DNA of 64,000 nt, taken from Streptomyces composti (lineage in GTDB: Bacteria > Actinomycetota > Actinomycetes > Streptomycetales > Streptomycetaceae). The DNA lies in assembly GCF_012034205.1 (NCBI RefSeq), contig NZ_JAATEM010000006.1, positions 140,252 through 204,251 of the forward strand, in the 5' to 3' direction. A program made the translations under genes and the position numbers. Shown in pieces: positions 53,513 to 60,966 of this stretch. The first letter of the stretch is position 1; each line of letters starts with the position of its first letter. Under the pieces are notes generated by a model. The model was given only the letters and a program-made list of their open reading frames with translations, had not been told where the DNA came from and ran no database searches.

Positions 53513-54753
53513 CGAGGAGGCTCCCATCGCTGAGCGTCGTCACGAAGTTCGTCGAAGACCGACTGCACGCGTTTCAACGCGCGTTGCACATGTGGCAGTT
53601 CCAACGGTGCGGGTGCATCGAGGCATTCCGCGCGGAGCTCGGCGGTGTCGCCCAGCAACGGCGCGGTGCCGAGCCGTACGCGCGGGGCCTCGAGGTCGTC
53701 GCCGAAGCGGTGGCCGCCCGGTGCGGGCATGTCCAGGCGGGCGGTGAGGAAGTCCTCCAGTTCCTGGGCGTCTCCGATGCCGCGGGCGGCCAGCGCGGGT
53801 GCGAGAGGGCTGAGGTCGACGTAGAGGTGGCGGCCGCACTGCGGGGGCGGGACGAGGGCGCCGGTGGCGGCGACGGCGTCGTGCACCGCGCCGGCCACCC
53901 GGGCGTGCAGGCGCACGGAGTCGGCGACGCGCCGGGCGACCGGCCCGGGTTCGGTCAGCGCGTATCCGGCCGCGGCGGCGACCGGCGCGGCGATCCGGGC
54001 GTCGAGCGCGGTGAGCGCGTCCAGGACCCGGGCATGCAGCGGGGCCGCCTGCTCGCCGGCCGGGAAGCGGGCGATCGCGGCGGGCCAGCCCGGCGGCAGC
54101 AGGGCGCCGGAGAGGTCGGTGACCACGGTGACCTGCTCGGGCAGCATCTCGGCGGGGCTGAGCAGCACCGTGTCGTGCGGGGCGTGCAGGGTGTCGCGCC
54201 AGGTCTCGTCGCTGACCGGGTGCAGTCCTTCGCCGACCGCGGCCTCCAGGGTCTCGTGCAGCAGTTCGGGAGCGGTGACGGTGCCCGTGGGATCGTCGGC
54301 GGCGGACAGCACGAGCAGCCGCGGATCGCCGCCCTCCGCCCGCACCCGCCGCACGGTCTCCAGCAGCGCGTACGGGTCGGGCACGCCGCCGCTGCCGACC
54401 GGTGTCGGCACATGGAAGGCGGGCCGGCCGAGCAGCCGGGCGCAGGGCGCCCACCAGGCGGGGCAGGGCCGGGGCACCAGCACGTCGCCGCCGATGGCCG
54501 CGGTCAGGGCGACCAGCAGGGCGGGCGCGCCGGGGGCGACGGCGATCCGGTCGGTCCCGTCGGGCAGTCCGCGCCGCTCCCAGTAGCCGCGGGCGGCCTC
54601 CAGCAGGGCGGGGCCGCCGCCCACGGGTTCCGCGGCCGGACGGGACGCGGCGGCGGCGAGGACCGCGGCGAGTTCGGGCAGCACGGGCAGCCCGTCGTCG
54701 GGGACGGCCGGTCCGAATCGGACCGGTCCATGGCCTTCCGGGTCGGTCCGCAT
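53509..54753 (-). CDS. Fold-type-I aminotransferase-like protein lacking the PLP lysine
   Basis: The 414-residue protein keeps the order of class I/II aminotransferases. It has a cofactor-phosphate region (IAVAPGAPALLVALTAAIGG), an aromatic stack (PCPAWWAPCARLLG) and an NPTG-like turn that reads DDPTGTVT. VSDETW stands at the Asp-x-Tyr position and a PGW loop at 221-223. At the Schiff-base site, where relatives have S-x-S-K, it reads VVTDLSGALLPPGW. There is no lysine there, and the only lysine in the entire protein is near residue 391 (ALKRV). It therefore cannot form the usual internal aldimine. It is coupled by ATGA overlap to the MBL hydrolase. It may bind PLP or a ligand without transamination, or be a structural partner. 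Confidence 0.75.
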   Translation of the reverse strand: MRTDPEGHGPVRFGPAVPDDGLPVLPELAAVLAAAASRPAAEPVGGGPALLEAARGYWERRGLPDGTDRIAVAPGAPALLVALTAAIGGDVLVPRPCPAWWAPCARLLGRPAFHVPTPVGSGGVPDPYALLETVRRVRAEGGDPRLLVLSAADDPTGTVTAPELLHETLEAAVGEGLHPVSDETWRDTLHAPHDTVLLSPAEMLPEQVTVVTDLSGALLPPGWPAAIARFPAGEQAAPLHARVLDALTALDARIAAPVAAAAGYALTEPGPVARRVADSVRLHARVAGAVHDAVAATGALVPPPQCGRHLYVDLSPLAPALAARGIGDAQELEDFLTARLDMPAPGGHRFGDDLEAPRVRLGTAPLLGDTAELRAECLDAPAPLELPHVQRALKRVQSVFDELRDDAQRWEPPR

Positions 54754-54935
54754 CGGTGCCTCCGCGCAGTGACTGGGTCGTCGTGGTGCCGGGGCCGGTG
54801 GGGTACCCGGTGCCCCAGGCGTTCTACGTACCCACGGTGCCCCGGGCGCATGGGCCCCGCCACGGGTCGCATGCCGCCCGGCACGGCCGTCCGGGACGGG
54901 GACGGCGCCTCACCGGTGGGCCGGGCCGGGGGCGC

Positions 54936-55724
54936 TCATCCGTGGCGGCCGGGGTCCTTGCGCCGGCCCAGCAGCCGGTGCGCGGCGGCGCCGAACGCGC
55001 CCGCGATCAGCAGCCCGCCCGCGGCGAGGGCGGGCACGGAGTCGGTGAGGGAACCGCCGTCGCCGCCGTGGACGCCGCCCGGGGCCCGGGTCGGGTCGCA
55101 GTGCGGGTCCCTGCCGTGGCTCGCGGACGGCTTGGCGGTGGGCTTGGCCGTGGGCTCGGCCGTGGCGGTGGGTTTGCCCGCACCGCTCTCCCAGAGCCGG
55201 GTGGCGTCCTCGGCCGCCGGCGGTTCGCCGGCCGCCAGGGGCTCATCGGCGGTCAGGGGTTCGTCGGCGGTCAGGGGTTCGTCGGCGGTCAGGGGTTCGT
55301 CGGCGTACGTTCCCGGCTCCTCGGACAGCAGGCCGCCCGCTCCCCCGCTCTGCGGCCCGGCCCCGTCCGCCGACGTGCCGTCGGGGCTGAGCGCGTCGTG
55401 CTCCCGGGCCGACAACTCCTCCTCCGCTTCGAGGATCTCCGTCTCCAGGCTGTCCAGCTCGGCCTCGAGTCCGGCCGCCGCGTCCTTGGCCTTCCCCTGC
55501 TCCTTCTGATCCTTGTGATCCTTCTTGTCCCCGGCTTCCTTCTCCTCGGTGCTTCCGCTCGGCCCCTGCCACGACTGGTGCCCCTGCTGCGGGGGGCAGG
55601 TGGCGGAGGGGGCGGCGTCTCGTCCCGGCGGGGCGAACGGGCTCGCGGACGCGACCGGTGCGAGCACGCCGAGAGCGGTGCCGGCTGCGGCGGCGAGGGA
55701 CAGGGCGCGTACGGTGCGGCGCAT
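54936..55724 (-). CDS. Secreted or surface-anchored repeat protein of unknown function
   Basis: The 262-residue product has a signal peptide (RRTVRALSLAAAAGTALGVL, cleaved near ASA). A Lys/Glu/Asp-rich segment (EKEAGDKKDHKDQKEQGKAK) and a predicted coiled coil (AELDSLETEILEAEEELSAR) follow. Four ADEPLT-type repeats and a Thr/Pro/Ala stalk (TATAEPTAKPTAKPSA) lead to a C-terminal hydrophobic segment (LAAGGLLIAGAFGAAAHRLL) with a basic end, consistent with a membrane or wall anchor. No sortase LPxTG motif is visible. I do not recognise the family. The ATG at 55724 follows GAAGGAGC. It lies downstream of the sigma factor gene on the same strand. Confidence 0.75.
   Translation of the reverse strand: MRRTVRALSLAAAAGTALGVLAPVASASPFAPPGRDAAPSATCPPQQGHQSWQGPSGSTEEKEAGDKKDHKDQKEQGKAKDAAAGLEAELDSLETEILEAEEELSAREHDALSPDGTSADGAGPQSGGAGGLLSEEPGTYADEPLTADEPLTADEPLTADEPLAAGEPPAAEDATRLWESGAGKPTATAEPTAKPTAKPSASHGRDPHCDPTRAPGGVHGGDGGSLTDSVPALAAGGLLIAGAFGAAAHRLLGRRKDPGRHG
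55234..55305 (-). repeat. Four 18-bp tandem repeats encoding ADEPLT units
   Basis: Units begin at 55234, 55252, 55270 and 55288. The last three are identical (GTCAGGGGTTCGTCGGCG) and the first differs at three positions. They encode the six-residue repeat ADEPLT on the minus strand. Confidence 0.9.
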
Positions 55725-55939
55725 GCTGCGGGCTCCTTCGAGGACGTTGAAGGGGCGCGCCGTCTTCCGGCGGGCGTGCCCCACACCCATCACAGCCCGC
55801 GTGCCGCCGCACCGCCCGTGCCGGCACCCCGACAGAGTGAACCCCGCGCCCTGCGGGCGCGGGGTCCGGTCGTGTCCAGGGCCGTCAGGCCGCCTGGCCC
55901 CCGGGGGGGGGCTCAGGTGGCCGCCCACGGCCCGAGGGG

Positions 55940-56737
55940 TCAGGTGTCGCCTCCGCCGTCGCCGAGCACCTCGTCGCGGACCCTGCCGCAGGAGCGGCTG
56001 ATCAGCCGGGAGACGTGCATCTGCGAGATGCCCAGCTGCTGCGCGATGCTGCTCTGCGTCATGTCGCCGAAGAAGCGCATGTAGAGGATGGCCCGCTCAC
56101 GCTCCGGCAGCGCGGCGATCCGGTCCTTGACGGCCTCCCGGTCGACCACGGTGTCCAGGGCCGGGTCCGGCGCCCCCAGCGCGTCGTTGAGCGAGTAGCC
56201 GTCGTCGCTGCCGGGCAGTTCCGCGTCCAGGGACAGCGCGGAGAAGCTCTCCAGCGCCTCCTGCCCGTTGCGCACCTCCTCCTCGCTGAGGTGGGCGCGC
56301 TCGGCGATCTCGGCGACGGTGGGCCGGCGGCCGGAGGTCGTGTTGGACAGGTCCTGGGCGGCGACCCGGACCTTGTTGCGCAGTTCCTGAACCCGGCGCG
56401 GCACGTGCAGGGTCCACATGTGGTCGCGGAAGTGCCGCTTGATCTCGCCGGTGATGGTGGGCACCGCGTAGCTCTCGAAGGCGTTGCCCATGTCGGGGTC
56501 GTAGCGGTCGACGGCCTTGACCAGGCCGAGCGCGGCGACCTGGCGCAGGTCCTCGAAGGCCTCGCCGCGGCTGCGGAAGCGTCCGGCGAGGCGGTCCGCC
56601 ATGGGCAGCCAGGCCTGGACGATCTCGTCCTTCAACGCGTTCCGCGCGGTGCCGGGCGGGAGTGCGGCGAGCCGGCGGAAGGCGTCGGCGGTGTCGGGGG
56701 CGTCGTCGTGCGGGTGGGGCTTGGTGCGGGTGGGCAT
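55940..56737 (-). CDS. RNA polymerase sigma factor, SigB/SigF/SigG family
   Basis: The 265-residue protein is a group 3 sigma factor. It shows region 2 (DLRQVAALGLVKAVDRYDPD, then FESYAVPTITGEIKRHFRDH), region 3 (RRPTVAEIAERAHLSEEEVR) and region 4 (LPERERAILYMRFFGDMTQS, SIAQQLGISQMHVSRLISRS). In Streptomyces these factors serve osmotic, oxidative and developmental stress responses and are held by RsbW-type anti-sigma factors. No anti-sigma gene is adjacent, but the PP2C/HATPase sensor at the start of the window is of the class that controls them. Two genes within 5 kb carry SigB-type promoters and may be its targets. The ATG at 56737 follows a TGAGGC site. Confidence 0.92.
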   Translation of the reverse strand: MPTRTKPHPHDDAPDTADAFRRLAALPPGTARNALKDEIVQAWLPMADRLAGRFRSRGEAFEDLRQVAALGLVKAVDRYDPDMGNAFESYAVPTITGEIKRHFRDHMWTLHVPRRVQELRNKVRVAAQDLSNTTSGRRPTVAEIAERAHLSEEEVRNGQEALESFSALSLDAELPGSDDGYSLNDALGAPDPALDTVVDREAVKDRIAALPERERAILYMRFFGDMTQSSIAQQLGISQMHVSRLISRSCGRVRDEVLGDGGGDT

Positions 56738-56987
56738 GGTGCCTCAGATCCTCGATGTGCTCGGGGACGGATGGTCACCGTGGGATGCGCGCCTGAGACG
56801 TGGAACAGGAGCACCGGGCTGCGGCGTGCGCCGCCCTCCACGGACGTGCCTCCTGTCCGAAGCACTGTGAGTCCTCCTGCCCCCGCACCCGCCCGCCAAA
56901 CCTCCCGCGCAGGTTTTCCCGGGACGCGGCCGGTCACCCGTAGGGCTCCGCGAGGCCCGTTCACCGCTGACGTCCGGGAGGTCGTAC

Positions 56988-58787
56988 ATGGGTATGAAGG
57001 TCGCCGATCAGGTCCTGCGCAGGCTGCGCGAATGGGGGGTGGAGCAGGTCTTCGGCTATCCCGGGGACGGCATCAACGGCCTGCTGGCGGCCTGGGGCCG
57101 GGCCGGGAACGAACCGGAGTTCATCCAGGCGCGGCACGAGGAGATGTCGGCCTTCCAGGCGGTCGGCTACGCCAAGTTCAGCGGGCGGCTCGGGGTGTGC
57201 GCCGCGACCTCGGGGCCGGGGGCGGTCCATCTGCTCAACGGTCTGTACGACGCCAGGCTGGACCATGTGCCGGTGCTGGCCGTCGTCGGGCAGACGGACC
57301 GCACCGCGATCGGCGGCTCGTATCAGCAGGAGGTCGACCTGCACACGCTGTTCCAGGACGTCGCCTCCGAGTTCGTGGCGACGGTGACCGTGCCGGAGCA
57401 GCTGCCGAACGTGCTGGACCGGGCGGTGCGCACCGCCTACGCGCGCCGCTGCCCCACGGCGGTGATCATCCCCGGCGATGTGCAGGACCTGGACTACTCG
57501 CCGCCGGCGCACGCCTTCAAGATGGTCCCCTCCAGCCTCGACCGCAGCTCGTGGACGGCTGTGCCGTCCGACGAGGCGGTGCGGCGGGCCGCGGACGTGC
57601 TGAACGCCGGCGACAAGGTCGCGGTGCTGGTGGGGCAGGGCGCGGCGGGTGCGCGGGCCGAGGTCGAGGAGCTGGCCGAGCTGCTGGGCGCGGGGGTGGC
57701 GAAGGCGCTGCTCGGCAAGGACGTGCTCAGCGACGAGCTGCCGTACGTCACCGGGTCGATCGGGCTGCTGGGCACCCGGCCGTCCTACGAGCTGATGCGG
57801 GACTGCGACACGCTGCTGACCATCGGTTCGTCGTTCCCGTACGCGCAGTATCTGCCGGAGTTCGGCCGGGCGCGGGCGGTGCAGATCGACATCGACCCGC
57901 AGATGATCGGGATGCGCTACCCCTACGAGGTGAACCTGGTCGGTGACGCCGGGGCCACGCTGCGGAAGCTGATCCCTCTGATCGAGGGCGGCCGGGGGCG
58001 CGAGTGGTACGACACGGTGTGCGACAACGTGCGGCGCTGGCGGCACATCATGGAGCGGCGCGCCCGGCTGACGGCCGACCCGGTCAACCCGGAGTACGTG
58101 GCGCGCGCCCTCGATCCGCTGCTGCCGGAGGACGCCGTCATCACCTCGGACTCCGGTTCGACCACCAACTGGTACGCCCGCCATCTGACCATGCGGCCGG
58201 GGATGCGGGGCTCGCTGTCGGGCACGCTGGCCACCATGGGCTGCGGGGTGCCCTACGCCATCGGCGCGAAGTTCGCCCACCCCGACCGGCCGGTGATCGC
58301 CCTGGTCGGGGACGGGGCGATGCAGATGAACGGGATGGCGGAGCTGATCACGGCGGCCAAGTACCGGCACCGCTGGGAGGACCCGCGGCTGGTGGTCGGC
58401 GTGTGGAACAACCGCGACCTCAACCAGGTCACCTGGGAGATGCGGGCCATGGAGGGCGCTCCGTCCTTCCTGCCGTCCCAGGAGCTCCCGGACGTGCGGT
58501 ACGCGGACTTCGCGCGGTCGCTGGGCCTGACCGGGGTGCGGGTGGAGCGGCCGGAGGACGTGGAGGCGGGCTGGCGGGCCGCGCTGGAGGCGGACGGCCC
58601 TGCGGTGGTGGAGTTCGTGACCGACCCGGCCGTGCCGCCGATCCCGCCGCACGCCACCTGGGACCAGCTGGAGGCCACGGTGGCCTCCATCATCAAGGGG
58701 GATGCCGACCGCGGCTCCATGATCAAGCAGGGCTTCAAGGCGAAGGTGCAGGAGTTCCTGCCGGGGGCGGGAGAGCAGCCGGGGTAG
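56988..58787 (+). CDS. Thiamine pyrophosphate-dependent enzyme (pyruvate oxidase/dehydrogenase PoxB-like)
   Basis: The 599-residue enzyme has the three ThDP-enzyme domains. Its N-terminal domain reads VFGYPGDGINGLLAAWGRAG with the catalytic Glu in ARHEEMSAFQAVGYAKF. The central domain has VAVLVGQGAAGA, and the C-terminal cofactor domain has the GDGAMQMNGMAEL...VWNN motif. It resembles PoxB, which oxidises pyruvate to acetate and CO2 with FAD at the membrane. Acetolactate synthase relatives are possible but less likely given the stress neighbourhood. GGGAGG lies six bases before the ATG. Its 3' end overlaps a small minus-strand gene by 53 bases. Confidence 0.9.
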   Translation: MGMKVADQVLRRLREWGVEQVFGYPGDGINGLLAAWGRAGNEPEFIQARHEEMSAFQAVGYAKFSGRLGVCAATSGPGAVHLLNGLYDARLDHVPVLAVVGQTDRTAIGGSYQQEVDLHTLFQDVASEFVATVTVPEQLPNVLDRAVRTAYARRCPTAVIIPGDVQDLDYSPPAHAFKMVPSSLDRSSWTAVPSDEAVRRAADVLNAGDKVAVLVGQGAAGARAEVEELAELLGAGVAKALLGKDVLSDELPYVTGSIGLLGTRPSYELMRDCDTLLTIGSSFPYAQYLPEFGRARAVQIDIDPQMIGMRYPYEVNLVGDAGATLRKLIPLIEGGRGREWYDTVCDNVRRWRHIMERRARLTADPVNPEYVARALDPLLPEDAVITSDSGSTTNWYARHLTMRPGMRGSLSGTLATMGCGVPYAIGAKFAHPDRPVIALVGDGAMQMNGMAELITAAKYRHRWEDPRLVVGVWNNRDLNQVTWEMRAMEGAPSFLPSQELPDVRYADFARSLGLTGVRVERPEDVEAGWRAALEADGPAVVEFVTDPAVPPIPPHATWDQLEATVASIIKGDADRGSMIKQGFKAKVQEFLPGAGEQPG

Positions 58788-58938
58788 CCGGTGCGGGGGC
58801 GCGGGGGGCGGCGGCCGGCTCGGTCCGCCGTCCGCCGTCGTCCTCGCCCGGCAGCGGCATCATCAGCTCCTCGTACCGGCCCAGCATCAGCAGCACGCCG
58901 AGCATGAGCAGCGGGATCAGTGCAGCGAGCACCGCCAT
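58735..58938 (-). CDS. Small single-pass membrane protein
   Basis: The 67-residue product has an N-terminal membrane segment (AVLAALIPLLMLGVLLMLGR), then YEELMMPLPGEDDGG and a Pro/Ala-rich tail. The GAAAGGGA site stands correctly for the ATG at 58938; an ATG two codons earlier is possible. The tail is encoded antisense to the end of the PoxB-like gene. Small proteins with LMLGRYEE-type ends are seen in actinobacteria, but I do not know a function. Confidence 0.6.
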   Translation of the reverse strand: MAVLAALIPLLMLGVLLMLGRYEELMMPLPGEDDGGRRTEPAAAPRAPAPATPAALPPPAGTPAPSP

Positions 58939-59062
58939 GGCCATTCCCTTTCCAGGAGGCGCGTGGGGGGCGTTGTTCTCCGGGTCACCAGGCAGGCGCG
59001 GCACAAACACCGCGGGGACGGGCGGGCGGCCCGGGACCGCGGACATCCGCCGGGGTTCGTCC

Positions 59063-59087
59063 GTGTCGGGCCGTGTGTGCCGGGTAC
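59063..59087 (+). promoter_or_regulatory. SigB-type promoter GTGT-N15-GGGTAC before the DUF2795 gene
   Basis: GTGT (59063-59066), 15 bases, GGGTAC (59082-59087) fits the Streptomyces SigB consensus GNNT-N14-16-GGGTAC/T. It lies 35 bases before the ATG at 59122. Confidence 0.65.
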
Positions 59088-59121
59088 GCGGTGCGGACCC
59101 CCGATGGATGTGGAGGGAGAC

Positions 59122-59514
59122 ATGCAGCGAGGCAGTGACCGGCTGAGCGTCCACCGTGACGACGAGATGAAGCACGAGCTGCAGGGTCTGCTGAGGTCCG
59201 GGCACCCCACCCGCACCGAGGAGTGGCACGACCCGGAACCGTCCGCCGACGACGACCCCGAGGTGGCCTTCGGTCCGCTGCGGCCGGGCCGCGCGCCGTC
59301 GTCGCTGGAGGCGATGCGGCTCGAACTGGCCCGGTTCCTGAACCGGAGCGCTTTCCCCGCGGGGCCGCGGGAGCTGGTGCGCGCCCTGGACCGGCGGTAC
59401 GCGCCGGACGCACTGGTGGAGGCGCTGGAGCGGCTGCCCCGGCATGCGCGCTACGCCAACCTGCAGGAACTCGCCCTTGCGCTGACCCGCACGCGGGAGA
59501 CGGAGACGGCGTAG
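59122..59514 (+). CDS. DUF2795 family protein
   Basis: The 130-residue product begins MQRGSDRLSVHRDDEMKHEL and has an acidic middle. The DUF2795 module (LRLELARFLN-like start, then FPAGPRELVRALDRRYAPDA, LVEALERLPRHARYANLQEL) is a small alpha-helical domain of unknown role common in actinobacterial stress loci. An ATG at 59122 follows GGAGGGAGA. A SigB-type promoter lies upstream. It is followed on the same strand by the CBS-domain gene after 36 bases, so they may be co-transcribed. Confidence 0.85.
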   Translation: MQRGSDRLSVHRDDEMKHELQGLLRSGHPTRTEEWHDPEPSADDDPEVAFGPLRPGRAPSSLEAMRLELARFLNRSAFPAGPRELVRALDRRYAPDALVEALERLPRHARYANLQELALALTRTRETETA

Positions 59515-59550
59515 CCCGGCAGGGTGGAGGACCGGAAGGGACGACCAGTC

Positions 59551-59970
59551 ATGGCCGAGTACGTCAAGGACGTGATGACTCCGGGCGTGGTCGCCGTGCG
59601 TCCGGGCGCGTCGCTCGTCGAGGCGGCGCAGCTGATGCGCTCCCAGAACATCGGCGACGTGGTGGTGGCCGACGGCCAGCAGGTGGTCGGCGTGCTCACC
59701 GACCGGGACATCACCGTCCGGGCGGTCGCCGACGGGGCGGATCCGATGAGCGTCAGCGTCGGCTCGGTGTGCTCGCGGGAGCCGCTGACGCTGGGCCCGG
59801 ACGACCCGGTCTCGACGGCGGTGGCCCTGATGCGGGAGAAGGCGGTGCGCCGGATCCCGGTCGTGGAGAACGGCCTGCCGGTCGGCATGGTGAGCCTCGG
59901 CGATCTGGCCGAGGCGCAGGATCCCGGGTCGGCGCTGGCCGACATCAGCCGCGCGGACCCGGACGAGTGA
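59551..59970 (+). CDS. CBS-domain pair protein
   Basis: The 139-residue protein consists of two CBS motifs: VKDVMTPGVVAVRPGASLVE, VVGVLTDRDITVRAVA, then LTLGPDDPVSTAVALMREKA and RRIPVVENGLPVGMVSLGDL. Such stand-alone pairs bind adenine nucleotides or SAM and act as energy or stress sensors. Homologues in mycobacteria are hypoxia/stress proteins. It lies between the DUF2795 and PfpI genes on the same strand. Confidence 0.93.
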   Translation: MAEYVKDVMTPGVVAVRPGASLVEAAQLMRSQNIGDVVVADGQQVVGVLTDRDITVRAVADGADPMSVSVGSVCSREPLTLGPDDPVSTAVALMREKAVRRIPVVENGLPVGMVSLGDLAEAQDPGSALADISRADPDE

Positions 59971-60027
59971 CCGACGGATGAGAACCGCCCACGGCCATGG
60001 CTGTGGGGAAAGGACGTGAGGACTGTC

Positions 60028-60582
60028 ATGCGTGTCGCGTTTCTGACGGCACCGGAGGGTGTGGAGCAGGTCGAGCTGACCGAGCCCTGGCAGGCGGTGG
60101 TCGACGCGGGGCACGAGCCGGTGCTCGTGTCGACGAAGCCCGGCAGGATCCAGGCGTTCCACCATCTCGACAAGGCGGACACCTTCCCCGTGCAGGAGGT
60201 GGTCGGCGAGGCGTCGGCCGGCTCCTTCGACGGGCTCGTCCTGCCGGGCGGGGTGGCGAACCCCGACTTTTTGCGCATGGACCCCGAGGCCGTGGCGTTC
60301 GTGAAGGGCTTCTTCGAGGCGGGCCGGCCGGTGGCCGCGATCTGTCACGCGCCGTGGACGCTGATCGAGGCGGACGTGGTGCGCGGCCGGGTGCTCACCA
60401 GCTGGCCGAGTCTGCGGACGGATCTGCGCAACGCCGGGGCGACCTGGGTGGACGAGCAGGTGAAGGTCTGCGACCACGCGCCGAGCAAGCTGGTCACCAG
60501 CCGCAAGCCGGGCGATCTGAAGGCGTTCTGCGCGACGCTGCTCGAGGTCTTCGCGGAGGAGAAGGAGAAGCAGGCGGCCTGA
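60028..60582 (+). CDS. DJ-1/PfpI family protein (type 1 glutamine amidotransferase-like)
   Basis: The 184-residue product shows the flavodoxin-like PfpI fold: RVAFLTAPEGVEQVELTEPW, the acidic strand FDGLVLPGGVANPDFLR and the nucleophile elbow AAICHAPWTLIEADVV with the reactive cysteine. Members are glyoxalases, protein repair enzymes or intracellular proteases. The ATG at 60028 has GAGGA six bases upstream; an earlier GTG (60016) is in frame but less well placed. It ends a run of same-strand stress genes. Confidence 0.92.
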   Translation: MRVAFLTAPEGVEQVELTEPWQAVVDAGHEPVLVSTKPGRIQAFHHLDKADTFPVQEVVGEASAGSFDGLVLPGGVANPDFLRMDPEAVAFVKGFFEAGRPVAAICHAPWTLIEADVVRGRVLTSWPSLRTDLRNAGATWVDEQVKVCDHAPSKLVTSRKPGDLKAFCATLLEVFAEEKEKQAA

Positions 60583-60614
60583 GCGGCCGCGGCCGGGGAG
60601 CTGGACGGACGCGT

Positions 60615-60872
60615 TCAGGTCCCCGGCGTGGTGGGTGTGGCGGAGTCCGCGCAGTCGCGTTCGCGGGCGCCCTCGCGGGTGCGGGACGCGGCGACGAGGC
60701 GGTCCGGGTTGCGGCGCAGATACTCGCCCTCGAGCTGCGCCATGCGCTCGTTGTGGGTGCGCAGCGCGTCGTTGGACCCGTACAGCAGGGTGTCGTGCCG
60801 TGTGCGGTGGATGTTCTCCAGCTCTTTCATCAGCTGCTGGTCGTCCAGGCGGCTCGGGTCGACTCCGGTCAT
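60615..60872 (-). CDS. DUF6158 family small protein
   Basis: The 85-residue product reads GVDPSRLDDQQLMKELENIH then RTRHDTLLYGSNDALRTHNE and RMAQLEGEYLRRNPDRL. This matches the helical DUF6158 family of actinobacteria, which has no known function. It is divergent from the baeRF2 gene and convergent with the PfpI gene. The C-terminal 20 residues are Arg/Glu/Thr-rich. The ATG at 60872 is chosen because homologues start MTGVDP. Confidence 0.82.
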   Translation of the reverse strand: MTGVDPSRLDDQQLMKELENIHRTRHDTLLYGSNDALRTHNERMAQLEGEYLRRNPDRLVAASRTREGARERDCADSATPTTPGT

Positions 60873-60889
60873 CGTGTGCCCCGCTCGTC

Positions 60890-60914
60890 GTGTTCGTGTG
60901 TGCGGTCCGGGTAC
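60890..60914 (+). promoter_or_regulatory. SigB-type promoter GTGT-N15-GGGTAC before the baeRF2 gene
   Basis: GTGT (60890-60893), 15 bases, GGGTAC (60909-60914). Spacing and sequence match the promoter at 59063-59087. It lies 53 bases before the ATG at 60967. Confidence 0.65.
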
Positions 60915-60966
60915 CCGCCCGGTCCTGACCACAAGCACTGCCCCGAGCGGTATCCGGGAGGGAGCC

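Noticed and set aside
54796..54835. GGGTAC sites as SigB promoters for the lysine-less aminotransferase gene
   Set aside because: GGGTACCC and GTACCC occur near its start, but no GNNT stands 14-16 bases upstream on the correct strand.
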